NCBI GenBank assembly: GCA_029553855.1
Contig: JAKPKE010000047.1
Location: 1-40,418, forward strand
DNA: 40,418 nucleotides
Reading direction: 5' to 3'
Source: Bacillota bacterium
GTDB lineage: Bacteria; Bacillota; Clostridia; Lutisporales; Lutisporaceae
Within the stretch, counting starts at the first letter, position 1, and each line of letters starts with the position of its first letter. The translations under genes were made by a program, and so were the position numbers. The notes below the pieces were generated by a model. That model saw nothing but the letters and a program-made list of their open reading frames with translations. It was not told the DNA's origin and searched no databases. Of the stretch, positions 25,135 to 33,343 are shown piece by piece.

Positions 25135-26885
25135 TCGAAACTCACCTCCATTTTCCCAAGATAAGCCTCCACTACAACAGGATCTTTCATAACGGATTTT
25201 ACATCCCCATCAGCAATTTTTTGTCCGAAGTTCAGCACTGTAACCTGGGTAGAAAGCTGGGTAATAATTGACATATCATGTTCCACCAAGAAAATTGTAA
25301 GGCCGTTATTGTGGATACGTCTTAATAATTTAACTAATTCTTCCTTTTCACTTTCATTTAAACCGGCAGCCGGCTCATCCAGCATCAGCAGCTTTGGCTT
25401 TCCCGCAAGAGTTCTTGCAAGTTCTACAAGTTTTTGATGCCCATATGGAAGGCTCTTACACTTTTCATGAACCAAATCATATAATCCGACAAACTCAACG
25501 GCAGCCATCGCCCTGTCCTTAACCTCCTCTTCGGTACCGCCTTCACGCTGGGATCCAACCATTACATTTTGCCAAACCGTAAGGTCTCGAAACAATCTCA
25601 GATTTTGGAAAGTGCGCGTTAACCCAATCTTAGCGATGCGGTTCTGCTTGATGCCCGAAATATCATTTCCCATGAAAACGGCGCTGCCGAAGGTTGGAGT
25701 ATAAACACCCGATACTACATTGATAAACGTTGTCTTACCTGATCCATTCGGCCCAATCAGCGAGTGAAACTCTCCTTTGCGGACTACAAGTTCAACACCG
25801 TCTAAAGCTTTTAATCCCCCGAAATGTTTCCCTATATTCCGGGCTACAAGCATATCTTCGGTTTCGCCTGTATTAAATTCTAAGGGATGGGCGGCGTGAG
25901 GCAGCGGCTTCGGTTTGATATAGCGCTGGACTAAGTTGGTGACGATTCCCCAAACACCCTCAGGCAAGAAAATAGTTATTATAACTATTATGAACCCGTA
26001 TATAACCAGATATATATCCTTAAATTGGCGTAACGCTTCAGGTATCATGGTCAGCAATATCGCGCCAAGTACGGTTCCCACCGCTGACGAACTACCCCCC
26101 GCCAATACCATGACCAAAATTTCCACTGAATTAGTATAAGTGAAGCTATCGGGGCTTATATACAGGAATCCCGAGGCATATATACCTCCCCCTAAAGCCC
26201 CGAGTATTGCACACATAACAAATGAGGTAACTTTAATTCGCAGACTGTCTACCCCAAGGGCCTCAGCTGCCAGCTCATTTCCGCAGACAGCCAGCATAGA
26301 CCTGCCAAGACGGCTGCTCTTAAGTTTCCACACGAACACTGTAACCAGCAGTAACACTCCGAGGGCAAACCATAGAAACCTTTGCGACGTATTAAGGCTT
26401 ACAATGAATGACGGCCTTGTTATGCCGCTAACTCCGTCTGCCCCATTAGTTACTTCCACCCAATTAGCCAGGATCAAGGCAAAAACGACCTGAACACAAA
26501 TGGTAACCATGGTCAGATAACGCCCGCCCACCTTCAAGGTGGTAATCCCCAGGAACAATCCGATCAATGCGGCAAAAATCAAACCCAACAGCAAGGCCAC
26601 CCACCAATTCATACCCCACTTGGTAGTCCCCAGGCCGACAAAATAGGCCCCTATTCCGTAAAATACAGCCTGTGCCAACGAAAGCTGTCCTGTATAACCC
26701 AACGCTATAGTCAATCCTAATGCTGCGATTGCCATGGCAGCTGCCAGAATAAAGAGATTGATGATATAATTGGAGGAAATCAAAAGTGGTATTGCAACAA
26801 CCAATAAAACACCTATTGCTATGGCAGCATACTCAGATTTAATCCGATGTTTCTTCGCCTTTTTCGAATCAGTATTAATAAGCAT
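25131..26885 (-). CDS. LivM-LivG fusion: ABC permease plus ATPase in one chain
   Basis: 584 residues. Residues about 20-330 are a LivM-type permease ([34 protein letters not shown], and [17 protein letters not shown]). After a short linker, residues about 345-584 form a LivG-type ATPase with Walker [21 protein letters not shown], signature region [15 protein letters not shown], Walker [14 protein letters not shown] and switch VEHDMS. Separate genes are the more common arrangement; fusions are known in the family. There is no frameshift, and the reading frame is continuous across the joint. It is the second gene of the train, 60 bp after the IlvD-like dehydratase. Confidence 0.94.
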   Translation of the reverse strand: MLINTDSKKAKKHRIKSEYAAIAIGVLLVVAIPLLISSNYIINLFILAAAMAIAALGLTIALGYTGQLSLAQAVFYGIGAYFVGLGTTKWGMNWWVALLLGLIFAALIGLFLGITTLKVGGRYLTMVTICVQVVFALILANWVEVTNGADGVSGITRPSFIVSLNTSQRFLWFALGVLLLVTVFVWKLKSSRLGRSMLAVCGNELAAEALGVDSLRIKVTSFVMCAILGALGGGIYASGFLYISPDSFTYTNSVEILVMVLAGGSSSAVGTVLGAILLTMIPEALRQFKDIYLVIYGFIIVIITIFLPEGVWGIVTNLVQRYIKPKPLPHAAHPLEFNTGETEDMLVARNIGKHFGGLKALDGVELVVRKGEFHSLIGPNGSGKTTFINVVSGVYTPTFGSAVFMGNDISGIKQNRIAKIGLTRTFQNLRLFRDLTVWQNVMVGSQREGGTEEEVKDRAMAAVEFVGLYDLVHEKCKSLPYGHQKLVELARTLAGKPKLLMLDEPAAGLNESEKEELVKLLRRIHNNGLTIFLVEHDMSIITQLSTQVTVLNFGQKIADGDVKSVMKDPVVVEAYLGKMEVSFE

Positions 26886-26945
26886 TCCAAGTCCTCCTTA
26901 TGAACTTTCCCCTTTTTCGTGTGTCATAACCATATTTATACAGAA

Positions 26946-28601
26946 TTATTTTAAAATTGCGCCGGACATTGCAGACCCTACAAGTCTCGAATAGCGTTCA
27001 AGGTAACTTCCTTTTTGGACAGGAGGCTTTGGCGCAACCCATGTCCTTTTTCTTTCCGCCAATACATCATCAGAAACATCCAACTCCAAAATACCGTTTA
27101 TTACGTCAATGCTTATCATATCTCCGTCCCTTACAAATGCTATTGTGCCCCCATCAGCTGCTTCGGGAGAGACATGCCCTATAGCCGCACCGCGTGTAGC
27201 ACCCGAAAATCTTCCGTCGGTAACAAGGGCAACCTTGTCTCCTAAACCCATACCGATAATTGCAGAAGTAGGAGTCAGCATTTCCCTCATCCCAGGGCCC
27301 CCTTTCGGCCCCTCATACCTAATAACAACTACATCCCCGGCCTTTATTTCTCCGCCGAAAATAGCCTTGACGGCGTCTTCTTCTTTGTTGAATACCCTTG
27401 CAGGCCCTCTATGTTTTAACATTTTTTCATCTACCCCTGCTTTTTTGCATACCGACCCTTCGGGTGCAAGGTTACCGTAAAGTAATGCCAAACCGCCTGT
27501 CTGTGAATAAGCATGGGCTTTGTCCTTTATAACATCTCTGTCTGTAACATGCGTATTTTTAATGTTTTCAAAAACAGTAGTTCCGGTAACCGTAATGTTG
27601 TCTCTTAAAAGTCCCATATCATGCAAATCCTTCATAACAGCCGTTATCCCTCCGGCCCTGTCAAGATCCGCCGGAAAATGACTTCCTGCAGGCTTGATTC
27701 TCACTATTTGGGGTGTTATAGAAGCAATTTCCCTCACCATATCCATGTTGAATTCTATCCCAGCCTCATTGGCTATTGATGCAAAGTGAAGAAGGGTATT
27801 TGAAGACCCTCCGATAGACATGTCTACAAGAAGTGCATTGTAAAAAGCTTCGGCAGTCATTATATCCCGAGGTTTAATATCTTTCTTATACAGTTCCATT
27901 ATTTTCTTACCTGTTTCTTTGGCCAGGGCAATTCTTTTCCCGGTTAATGCAGGATAAGAACTTCCGGGCAAAGCCATTCCTATGGCTTCAGTCAAGTAAT
28001 CCATGGAATTTGCAGTACCCAGCAGGTTACATGCCCCGCAGCCGGGCAAAGCAGTTTCTTCAAGTTCCTGAAGTTCTTCTATTGTCATGGCTCCCCTTTG
28101 GACTGCACCTGAAGCTTCCATCAAATCGGTGTATCCTACTTCTTTGCCCCTGCAGAAGCCGGTTGCCATTGGGCCCCCGCTTACTACAACAGCCGGGACA
28201 TTTAGCCTTGCAGCCGCCATAAGCATTCCGGGAGTTATTTTATCACAATTGGTAATTAAGACCATTGCGTCATAGGAATGCCCGTTCATCATGCACTCTA
28301 TTGAATCCGCTATCAATTCGCGGCTTGCAAGGGGATAATGCATTCCGTAGTTACCCTGTGCAATTCCATCACATATACCGATAGTTGGAAATTCAATCGG
28401 GGTACCCCCCGCAATCAATATTCCTTCCCTGACTGCTCTGGCAATATCATCAAGGGCGGCATGTCCCGGCATAGATTCATTTTTTGAATTAACGATTCCG
28501 ATTAACGGCTTGTCCAATTCCTCGGGTAAATGGCCCATTGAATAATATAAGGCCCTATGTGTGGCTCTTTCCAGTCCCTTTGTTGTTATTTGGCTTTTCA
28601 T
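26946..28601 (-). CDS. IlvD/EDD-family dihydroxy-acid dehydratase paralogue
   Basis: 551 residues from ATG 28601, which gives the usual family N-terminus; an upstream ATG at 28643 has no ribosome site. Fe-S cysteines lie in NCDKITPGM (C119) and PGCGACN (C188/C191); the catalytic serine region is EMLTPTSAI and the C-terminus has [19 protein letters not shown]. The enzyme class removes water from 2,3-dihydroxy acids to give 2-oxo acids. Several positions that are nearly invariant in biosynthetic IlvD are changed: PGHxHL reads PGHAAL, IAMGHxGM reads IAQGNYGM, and YSLASRE reads YPLASRE. It starts the LIV/PanB gene train and has no ilvB, ilvC or leu genes beside it. A catabolic paralogue with another substrate is likely. 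Confidence 0.92.
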   Translation of the reverse strand: MKSQITTKGLERATHRALYYSMGHLPEELDKPLIGIVNSKNESMPGHAALDDIARAVREGILIAGGTPIEFPTIGICDGIAQGNYGMHYPLASRELIADSIECMMNGHSYDAMVLITNCDKITPGMLMAAARLNVPAVVVSGGPMATGFCRGKEVGYTDLMEASGAVQRGAMTIEELQELEETALPGCGACNLLGTANSMDYLTEAIGMALPGSSYPALTGKRIALAKETGKKIMELYKKDIKPRDIMTAEAFYNALLVDMSIGGSSNTLLHFASIANEAGIEFNMDMVREIASITPQIVRIKPAGSHFPADLDRAGGITAVMKDLHDMGLLRDNITVTGTTVFENIKNTHVTDRDVIKDKAHAYSQTGGLALLYGNLAPEGSVCKKAGVDEKMLKHRGPARVFNKEEDAVKAIFGGEIKAGDVVVIRYEGPKGGPGMREMLTPTSAIIGMGLGDKVALVTDGRFSGATRGAAIGHVSPEAADGGTIAFVRDGDMISIDVINGILELDVSDDVLAERKRTWVAPKPPVQKGSYLERYSRLVGSAMSGAILK

Positions 28602-28648
28602 TTGCTTTAACGCCCTACCTTCCTTATTTTTTTTGTAATTCATTGCTT

Positions 28649-28678
28649 AATCAAAACTGCGTTTAGTTAAGTTTGATT
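28649..28678. promoter_or_regulatory. inverted repeat upstream of the ilvD-like gene, candidate operator
   Basis: AATCAAAA and GTTTGATT flank GCGTTTAG and TTAA. The half-site cGTTTAg/GTTTGAT resembles the repeated ACGTTTAA/ACGTTTGAT elements in front of the adjacent FadR-type regulator gene. It lies about 50 bp ahead of the chosen start. The gap 28602-28974 also contains an interrupted palindrome around 28701-28716 (GGTTATAACC core) but no convincing -35/-10 pair. Confidence 0.4.
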
Positions 28679-28912
28679 GGCACCAAAACCAGGCATGAGC
28701 CCGGGTTATAACCTGGCCGCACACCTTTGGAAATCAGGTTTTGCAACTACTCGATAATAATAGACAGTTGACTAGGACAAAAATTCCATATTGGGTTGGT
28801 ACTTACTTGAGAGAACAAAGGCGGCTTTGCCGCATTTGCCGCCCATGCGCCTTTTCCGAATACAATGAGGAAATAATGGCGCGGGCACTCAAATCAAAGG
28901 TATTTTATAGTA

Positions 28913-28953
28913 TTTTATAGTATAGGAAAGTTATACTTTCCTATACTATAAAA
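28913..28953 (-). terminator. long AT-rich stem-loop after the GntR regulator gene
   Basis: An 18-bp perfectly paired stem (TTTTATAGTATAGGAAAG against its complement) around a 5-base loop starts about 20 bp after the regulator stop codon. It is mostly A/T with few G/C pairs. It probably terminates the regulator transcript before the ilvD-like operon. An extra copy of TATTTTATAG stands directly beside the left arm. Confidence 0.6.
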
Positions 28954-28974
28954 AATACCGCCGCTGCGCATTAT

Positions 28975-29727
28975 TTATACGTTAAAGTTCTCTTCAAAAT
29001 TGTCATTCAGGTTTTTCCATACGTATACAGAGGACTTGATTGCTTCTTCGCCGGCCTCTATATCTTTGTTTATTATAGCGTCTATGATAGGCCTGTGGCT
29101 GATCAGCGCTTCTTTAGCAAATATTTTAATCGGTTTGTCTTTATATATATTGGGTATATATAGATCCAGAACAAAGTTATATATAGTCTGGATCAGCTTA
29201 TTTCCTGTAGCTCTCCCCAGCGCTGTGTGAAACATCAATTCACATTCTATTATTGTCTCATCACTAAAATCTTCTTTGCCTGTTTCTTTCCTCATGAATT
29301 CATATGAATTCTCAAGGGATGCAATATCTTCTTCGGTTGCATTTTTTATAGCTAATTTAATAATTCCAAGTTCTATCATTTCTCGCAGTTCTCTATATTC
29401 ATTAATGTTTTTACTGCTGACAATCAATTTGAATAATAATGGGTCGAATAAAATACTGTCTGTTGTATCAGCTATATATGTACCGTCCCCACGCCTTATA
29501 TCCACAATGCCATACGCCGACAGAATTTTCATTGCTTCTCTTACCGACCCGCGGCTGACTCCTAATTTTTGTGAAAGCTCCATCTCGCTGGGCAGCCTGT
29601 CCCCTAAATCAATCTCATTTGTGGTTAATAATCTCTTAATGCTTTTAATTACAACTTCTGTAGCCGGCTCCCGTTTCTCCATTTGCATAATGTCTATTTT
29701 ATGATTTTTACTTTTTAATGAGTCCAA
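28975..29727 (-). CDS. GntR-family regulator, FadR subfamily (FCD domain)
   Basis: 250 residues from TTG 29727 with AAGGGGG upstream. The winged helix covers about 20-90 and has the family motif LGDRLPSEMELSQKLGVSRG followed by SVREAMKILSAYGIVDIRRG. The C-terminal FCD helical domain has the metal-ligand pattern seen in acid-sensing members (E in FHTALGRATGN region, HRPIIDAI). FadR/FCD regulators usually respond to carboxylic acids and repress catabolic operons. It is transcribed toward the ilvD-like gene train but separated from it by a hairpin. Its own promoter is covered by palindromic repeats, so autoregulation is likely and the train downstream is the probable target. Confidence 0.94.
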   Translation of the reverse strand: MDSLKSKNHKIDIMQMEKREPATEVVIKSIKRLLTTNEIDLGDRLPSEMELSQKLGVSRGSVREAMKILSAYGIVDIRRGDGTYIADTTDSILFDPLLFKLIVSSKNINEYRELREMIELGIIKLAIKNATEEDIASLENSYEFMRKETGKEDFSDETIIECELMFHTALGRATGNKLIQTIYNFVLDLYIPNIYKDKPIKIFAKEALISHRPIIDAIINKDIEAGEEAIKSSVYVWKNLNDNFEENFNV

Positions 29728-29788
29728 TAAAACGGCCCCCTTAATATTTTTATAATAACCATTAGAATGATCTGCTATTTTATTCCCT

Positions 29789-29838
29789 TATGTTTAATGT
29801 TTAATGTCTAACGTTTAATGTTAAACGTCCTACGTTTG
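29789..29838. promoter_or_regulatory. GTTTAA operator array upstream of the FadR-type regulator
   Basis: The segment has successive copies of GTTTAATG, and a near-perfect palindrome ACGTTTAA-TG-TTAAACGT at 29811-29828, followed by ACGTTTGAT. It starts right after the expected transcription start, an ideal position for repression. Together with the promoter it explains most of the 29728-30030 gap. Confidence 0.65.
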
Positions 29839-29849
29839 ATATTAAATTT

Positions 29850-29878
29850 ATAATATCACTTAAATTAAAAAATGTCAA
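29850..29878 (-). promoter_or_regulatory. sigma-A promoter of the FadR-type regulator
   Basis: Minus-strand TTGACA (29873-29878), exactly 17 bp spacer, then TATTAT (29850-29855). Start expected near 29843. The operator array lies immediately downstream. Confidence 0.8.
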
Positions 29879-30030
29879 ATGATTAAATATTTGAGAACTT
29901 GTTTTTCATCTGCAGTCATTGCAGAATCCGCTGCCATATACAGCAATGAAGGTTTTTCCGCCGTGATTCTTCGCAATAGGAGAAGAATGCGACGCAGTCA
30001 CATCAGTTTGCATATGCTGAAGGATTAGCG

Positions 30031-30894
30031 CTATTCCCCTATTTTGATATTATATACCCTCAGCTTGTAGTCTGAAGGGTACTCAAGCATAGTCCTGTAT
30101 AATGAACGGTTGTTGGAATCAATATCGTGGGATGCCAGCACAATATCCCTTACTTTATATTCAGGGTCCATGTTATAACCCGTAACAGCCAGTGTGTGGT
30201 ATGGCACGCCGCTGGAATAGCAGAATTGCACTATGTCACCCAGGAATACCTCCCTGGATATCTCATCCATATTCTGAACCATTTCCAAATAGCTGTATAT
30301 TCTATGTGCTTCTGCCCTTTTAACCCAATGTGCCTTAAATACTGCCGCAATTTTCCATGAAAAGGTTATGCGTTTTTCATTGTCCTTATTAGTTGCTCCC
30401 GGCTTGCAATACCAGTTGCTGCTTTTTTTATGATTTGCCGGATTTTTGTCGTCTGCCCAGAACATTCCCCCGGCATACAAAACCTGAGAAACAAAGTTTG
30501 CGCAATCCCCGCCCCCATGGTGAAAAGATGGGTATTCAGGATTATAGTTTTTCCAGTAAGCATCGATATATGCTTTTGCCTTTATTCTGTCATAAAAACT
30601 GTTTGCTCTTTCGTCCCGGCTCTCAAATGCCGTCATCTCGGAATCCTCATCCTCCGACTCGCTTAGGAATATATCAGCATCCTCGATGATTTCATTAACC
30701 AGTGGGTTTTCTTCTCTTAAAAGCTGTATGAGCACTTGGCTTGCAAGCTTCTCATCCCTTGCGCTGGCATAGTCGATTCCCAGCTTCGAGGTAAGAAATC
30801 GTATTATCCTTTCCTTCCTGTCTATGCTTTGAATGAATACCTCGTCGTGAATTTCCCTGTCTGTATTATCAACGATTATTTTATCATCAAACAT
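30031..30894 (-). CDS. putative amidase-domain protein (cysteine peptidase fold, Amidase_6 type)
   Basis: 287 residues, ATG behind GGAGGG. The C-terminal half (about 100-285) matches the putative amidase domain found in Firmicutes: AKAYIDAYWKNYNPEYPSF, then the nucleophile C131 in GGGDCANFVSQVLYAGG, and a histidine in PYHTLAVTGY near 228. The N-terminal 100 residues contain an acidic linker (LSESEDEDSEM). No signal peptide or membrane segment is present, so it is expected inside the cell, possibly in the mother cell or spore. Natural substrate is unknown; related NlpC/P60-like folds cleave peptide or amide bonds in cell-wall material. It stands behind a 6S RNA and its terminator. Confidence 0.8.
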   Translation of the reverse strand: MFDDKIIVDNTDREIHDEVFIQSIDRKERIIRFLTSKLGIDYASARDEKLASQVLIQLLREENPLVNEIIEDADIFLSESEDEDSEMTAFESRDERANSFYDRIKAKAYIDAYWKNYNPEYPSFHHGGGDCANFVSQVLYAGGMFWADDKNPANHKKSSNWYCKPGATNKDNEKRITFSWKIAAVFKAHWVKRAEAHRIYSYLEMVQNMDEISREVFLGDIVQFCYSSGVPYHTLAVTGYNMDPEYKVRDIVLASHDIDSNNRSLYRTMLEYPSDYKLRVYNIKIGE

Positions 30895-30911
30895 AGAGAT
30901 CCCTCCACAAC

Positions 30912-30967
30912 AAAATGCCCATATGCTATTATATTCCTGCTGTCGGAAAATAATAACCTACGGGCAT
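30912..30967 (-). terminator. hairpin after the 6S RNA
   Basis: ATGCCC near 30962-30967 pairs with GGGCAT at 30914-30919, and an inner TTATTATTTTCC pairs with GGAATATAATA, forming a long interrupted stem followed by TTTTGTT. It separates the 6S RNA from the amidase gene, although some readthrough may supply the latter. Confidence 0.55.
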
Positions 30968-31157
30968 CTCTATCATTTCCCGAAATGCCGTCAGCCATAA
31001 TCTTAAAACCTGCCACTAAGCAGGTGGGTGCTCTGATTCCCGCTTCAATCCCCTGATCAATGTCAGTCCGATTTCCACTATAATACGCGAGCTCCCCAAT
31101 GTAAATTGAGGCTTAAGATTACTAAACCAACGTGCATTTCAGGAATATCCTCTGTTT
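30968..31157 (-). ncRNA. ssrS: 6S RNA
   Basis: About 190 nt with the 6S architecture. The 5' arm UUCCUGAAAUGC (31145-31134) pairs with GCAUUUCGGGAA (30988-30977), one G-U pair, as the closing stem. Next UAAUCUUAAGCC (31121-31110) pairs with GGUUUUAAGAUUA (31010-30998) with a single bulge. Between them lies a large open region, with a small CCUGC/GCAGG hairpin on the 3' side, mimicking an open promoter. The sequence around CACCCACCUG and GAUUAUGGCUGACGGCAU looks like other bacterial 6S RNAs. 6S RNA binds housekeeping RNA polymerase and represses transcription in stationary phase. Ends are estimated from the promoter and the stem. Confidence 0.85.
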
Positions 31158-31163
31158 GATTTA

Positions 31164-31192
31164 ATTATAACCCTGTCCCTGTGAAAAATCAA
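31164..31192 (-). promoter_or_regulatory. sigma-A promoter of the 6S RNA
   Basis: TTGATT (31187-31192), 17-bp spacer and a perfect TATAAT (31164-31169) on the minus strand. Transcription should start near 31157, matching the 5' end needed for the closing stem. Confidence 0.85.
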
Positions 31193-31233
31193 TGTCAAGG
31201 ATTAATGGCAGGCAGGAAAATTCCGGAATGTAA

Positions 31234-31383
31234 TTATCTCTTTTTAATACTTCCGCTCATTTCGTTGTTTTCATATACAATAACCCTCATTTCATCTCCA
31301 TCATTCCGGGCATTATAACTTGCGGATATACATCCTGATTCTTCGCCTACTTTTATATATTTTCTGCTGCTATAATCTTTCAT
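31234..31383 (-). CDS. 49-residue protein coupled to the SDH-type protease
   Basis: The ATG at 31383 lies inside the last codons of the protease gene and has GGAGG 10 bp upstream, so translation should be coupled. The product is hydrophilic, opening MKDYSSRKYIKVGEESG, with the later block MRVIVYENNEMSGSIKKR and no membrane segment. I do not recognise a family. Position and ribosome site argue that it is real. A role as partner, substrate or inhibitor of the protease is possible but unsupported by sequence. Confidence 0.55.
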   Translation of the reverse strand: MKDYSSRKYIKVGEESGCISASYNARNDGDEMRVIVYENNEMSGSIKKR

Positions 31384-32365
31384 CTTGATATATCCTCCAA
31401 CCTTGATTTATTATATTGATATTTGGTACAGAATTTTGATTTCCGTTATTCATCCCGGTTATTATACCGTCAAACATATAACCGTCTGTTCTGTCAATTG
31501 TCTCAATAATGCCTGAGCATACAGTAAACTTTCCGTTTATATCCGCATTCATTTCAGGTATAAAAGGTTCATTCAGTTTGAAATCATCTTCATAAGTGTT
31601 ATATAGCTGCCATACCAAATGTTCAAGTTCTTCATTACAGTATATTACCGGAAGCTTGATATCATCCTTTGCTTCTCTTCTGGTTATCATATAGTTATGG
31701 GCATGAATTCTTTCCGTAAGATTATCAATTATATCATTCATTTTGTATTCTTGTTTGTAATCCATATGTGTCATTAAAAGACTCCTTGCAACGGAACGTA
31801 TAAGGGCGTGGGTCCTATATATGCTTCCAACTGCCAGAGGGTGTATATGCTCTGTAAGGTTGGTAAAAACTTTTACAAGAGCATCATCTGTTCTAAGCCC
31901 GACTACATCTTTTGCAATAGAAAAAAAAGAGTATACATCTTCAACGTTAATTGGCAGTTTTATTTGCCGGTTATTGTCATCCAAAGGGTTGTACATGCTT
32001 GTTACATTTGGATCAACAGGGCTTATTTCGGACATCTTGGTCATTGCTATTTCAGAGGCTCCCAGACAAATCAGAGTTCCTGCGCTGTAAGCCTTATAGG
32101 GGACAATAACGGAAAAGTTATCTGTATATTCATATATTAATTCCACCAATCTCAAAGCTGTCAGTACATCTCCGCCTTTTGTATATAAAAACAAATCAAT
32201 TCTATCACAGTCCCCCAATTTCTCAAGGTGATTGTAAAATACAGGTATAATATCGGGCGCTACCCTTATGCTTACATTCTGCCTGTCTCCGCCCATATAA
32301 CATATAAGATTGGAATTTTTCAACTCTGATATTCTCTTTATTAATTCTTTCCTTTGGGAGTTCAT
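31370..32365 (-). CDS. SDH-type serine protease (ClpP/crotonase fold, PF01972-like)
   Basis: 331 residues from ATG 32365 with AAGGTG upstream; a TTG two codons earlier is too close to that site. The core has DRIDLFLYTKGGDVLTALRL (55-72) and the nucleophile S94 in VPYKAYSAGTLICLGASEI, then SEISPVDPN. This is the pattern of the serine dehydrogenase proteinase/SppA-related family, in which a serine-lysine pair is usual. There is no signal peptide or transmembrane helix, so a cytoplasmic protein is expected. Target proteins are unknown. It is followed by an overlapping 49-codon gene and lies opposite an Hsp20-like gene, a possible protein-quality-control neighbourhood. Confidence 0.83.
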   Translation of the reverse strand: MNSQRKELIKRISELKNSNLICYMGGDRQNVSIRVAPDIIPVFYNHLEKLGDCDRIDLFLYTKGGDVLTALRLVELIYEYTDNFSVIVPYKAYSAGTLICLGASEIAMTKMSEISPVDPNVTSMYNPLDDNNRQIKLPINVEDVYSFFSIAKDVVGLRTDDALVKVFTNLTEHIHPLAVGSIYRTHALIRSVARSLLMTHMDYKQEYKMNDIIDNLTERIHAHNYMITRREAKDDIKLPVIYCNEELEHLVWQLYNTYEDDFKLNEPFIPEMNADINGKFTVCSGIIETIDRTDGYMFDGIITGMNNGNQNSVPNINIINQGWRIYQDERL

Positions 32366-32575
32366 ATTCAATCACACCTTCTTTAAGATGCTGATATTCG
32401 TTGTCAATCAGCCAGGTAATATTTTGCATGTTATTATTATTTCACGTGTAATACCAAGTATACCAAGCCAATCAAAGGATGCAGAAAATCCCTTTAATGA
32501 AAAGTATACTTTAAAATATTATGAGCAAAATAAAATCGGCTGAAAGCCTAAATAATATATACAGGAGGATCCAGA

Positions 32576-33211
32576 ATGGAAATTCAAAACCAAAATTATA
32601 CAAATCAACAGTCAGGAAACCCGCAAATACACTTTGTACCTTTATCGAGTAAAGTATCTTATTTAGGAACCACTGTTAATTATGGAATGACGGGTACGGG
32701 CAATGTAAATGCGTTTAGCAGCCCAAATATCAGCTCGGGAAATTATATTTCGGCTCAACAGCCATTATGGAATACCGGCTATGGTTATATCGGTTCAGGT
32801 ATTACCAATGCCTACCCTTATATTTCCGCAAGCCAATTTGGGCAGACAGGCAGCTGCGTATTCGACTTTAATTCGAATAATATACACAAAAGGACACTAT
32901 TAGTCCAGCCTACGGTAGATATTTCAGAGACCTCAAGTGATATAGTCATTTCTGCCTTTGTTTCAAATAGTGCTGTTAACAACATGAATTTAAGTGTAAC
33001 TCCGGATTCATGTACTATAAGCGGATCGGTATGGACCGGGGCGGAAAACCTGACTCTTCACAGGACAATTCCTCTTTCTACCAGCATAAGGGCTGAAGCA
33101 GTAGATGCCACACTAAAAAGCGGAGTGCTGGAAATCAGGTTGCCAAAAACCGAAAAGATGAACAGGAATAAGACTACGGTAAGTCAAGATATTGCTCAAA
33201 CAAATATATAG
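32576..33211 (+). CDS. Hsp20/alpha-crystallin-like protein with low-complexity N-terminus
   Basis: 211 residues, ATG with AGGAGG 9 bp upstream. The first 95 residues are rich in Asn, Gly, Ser, Tyr and Gln without clear structure. From about 105 to 195 there is a beta-sandwich pattern like the alpha-crystallin domain: VQPTVDISETSSDIVISAFV, LSVTPDSCTISG, then LTLHRTIPLSTSIRAEAVDA and TLKSGVLEIRLPK, the last being the classic small heat-shock protein ending. It probably binds unfolded proteins or works as a spore/coat-associated structural protein. The N-terminus is longer and more polar than in standard Hsp20. It is transcribed alone and ends at a strong terminator. Confidence 0.78.
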   Translation: MEIQNQNYTNQQSGNPQIHFVPLSSKVSYLGTTVNYGMTGTGNVNAFSSPNISSGNYISAQQPLWNTGYGYIGSGITNAYPYISASQFGQTGSCVFDFNSNNIHKRTLLVQPTVDISETSSDIVISAFVSNSAVNNMNLSVTPDSCTISGSVWTGAENLTLHRTIPLSTSIRAEAVDATLKSGVLEIRLPKTEKMNRNKTTVSQDIAQTNI

Positions 33212-33251
33212 CTAAAAAACCATGGCACATTAGCTCTCAACCACATCTAAA

Positions 33252-33300
33252 CAGGGCTGTACAGATACGTACATTCAAGTACGCCGTCCATACAGCCCTG
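33252..33300. terminator. bidirectional terminator between hsp20-like and DUF47 genes
   Basis: CAGGGCTGTA (33252-33261) pairs with TACAGCCCTG (33291-33300), with an inner CGTAC/GTACG stem (33268-33272, 33279-33283). CCTATTTTTT follows on the plus strand. The two flanking genes converge on it. Confidence 0.85.
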
Positions 33301-33343
33301 CCTATTTTTTGCGCTTTGTCGGTGTGCAATATACTGTAGAATT

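Noticed and set aside
28682-28702. TTGGCACC resembling a -24 element
   Set aside because: It points away from the ilvD-like gene and lacks a matching -12 GC.
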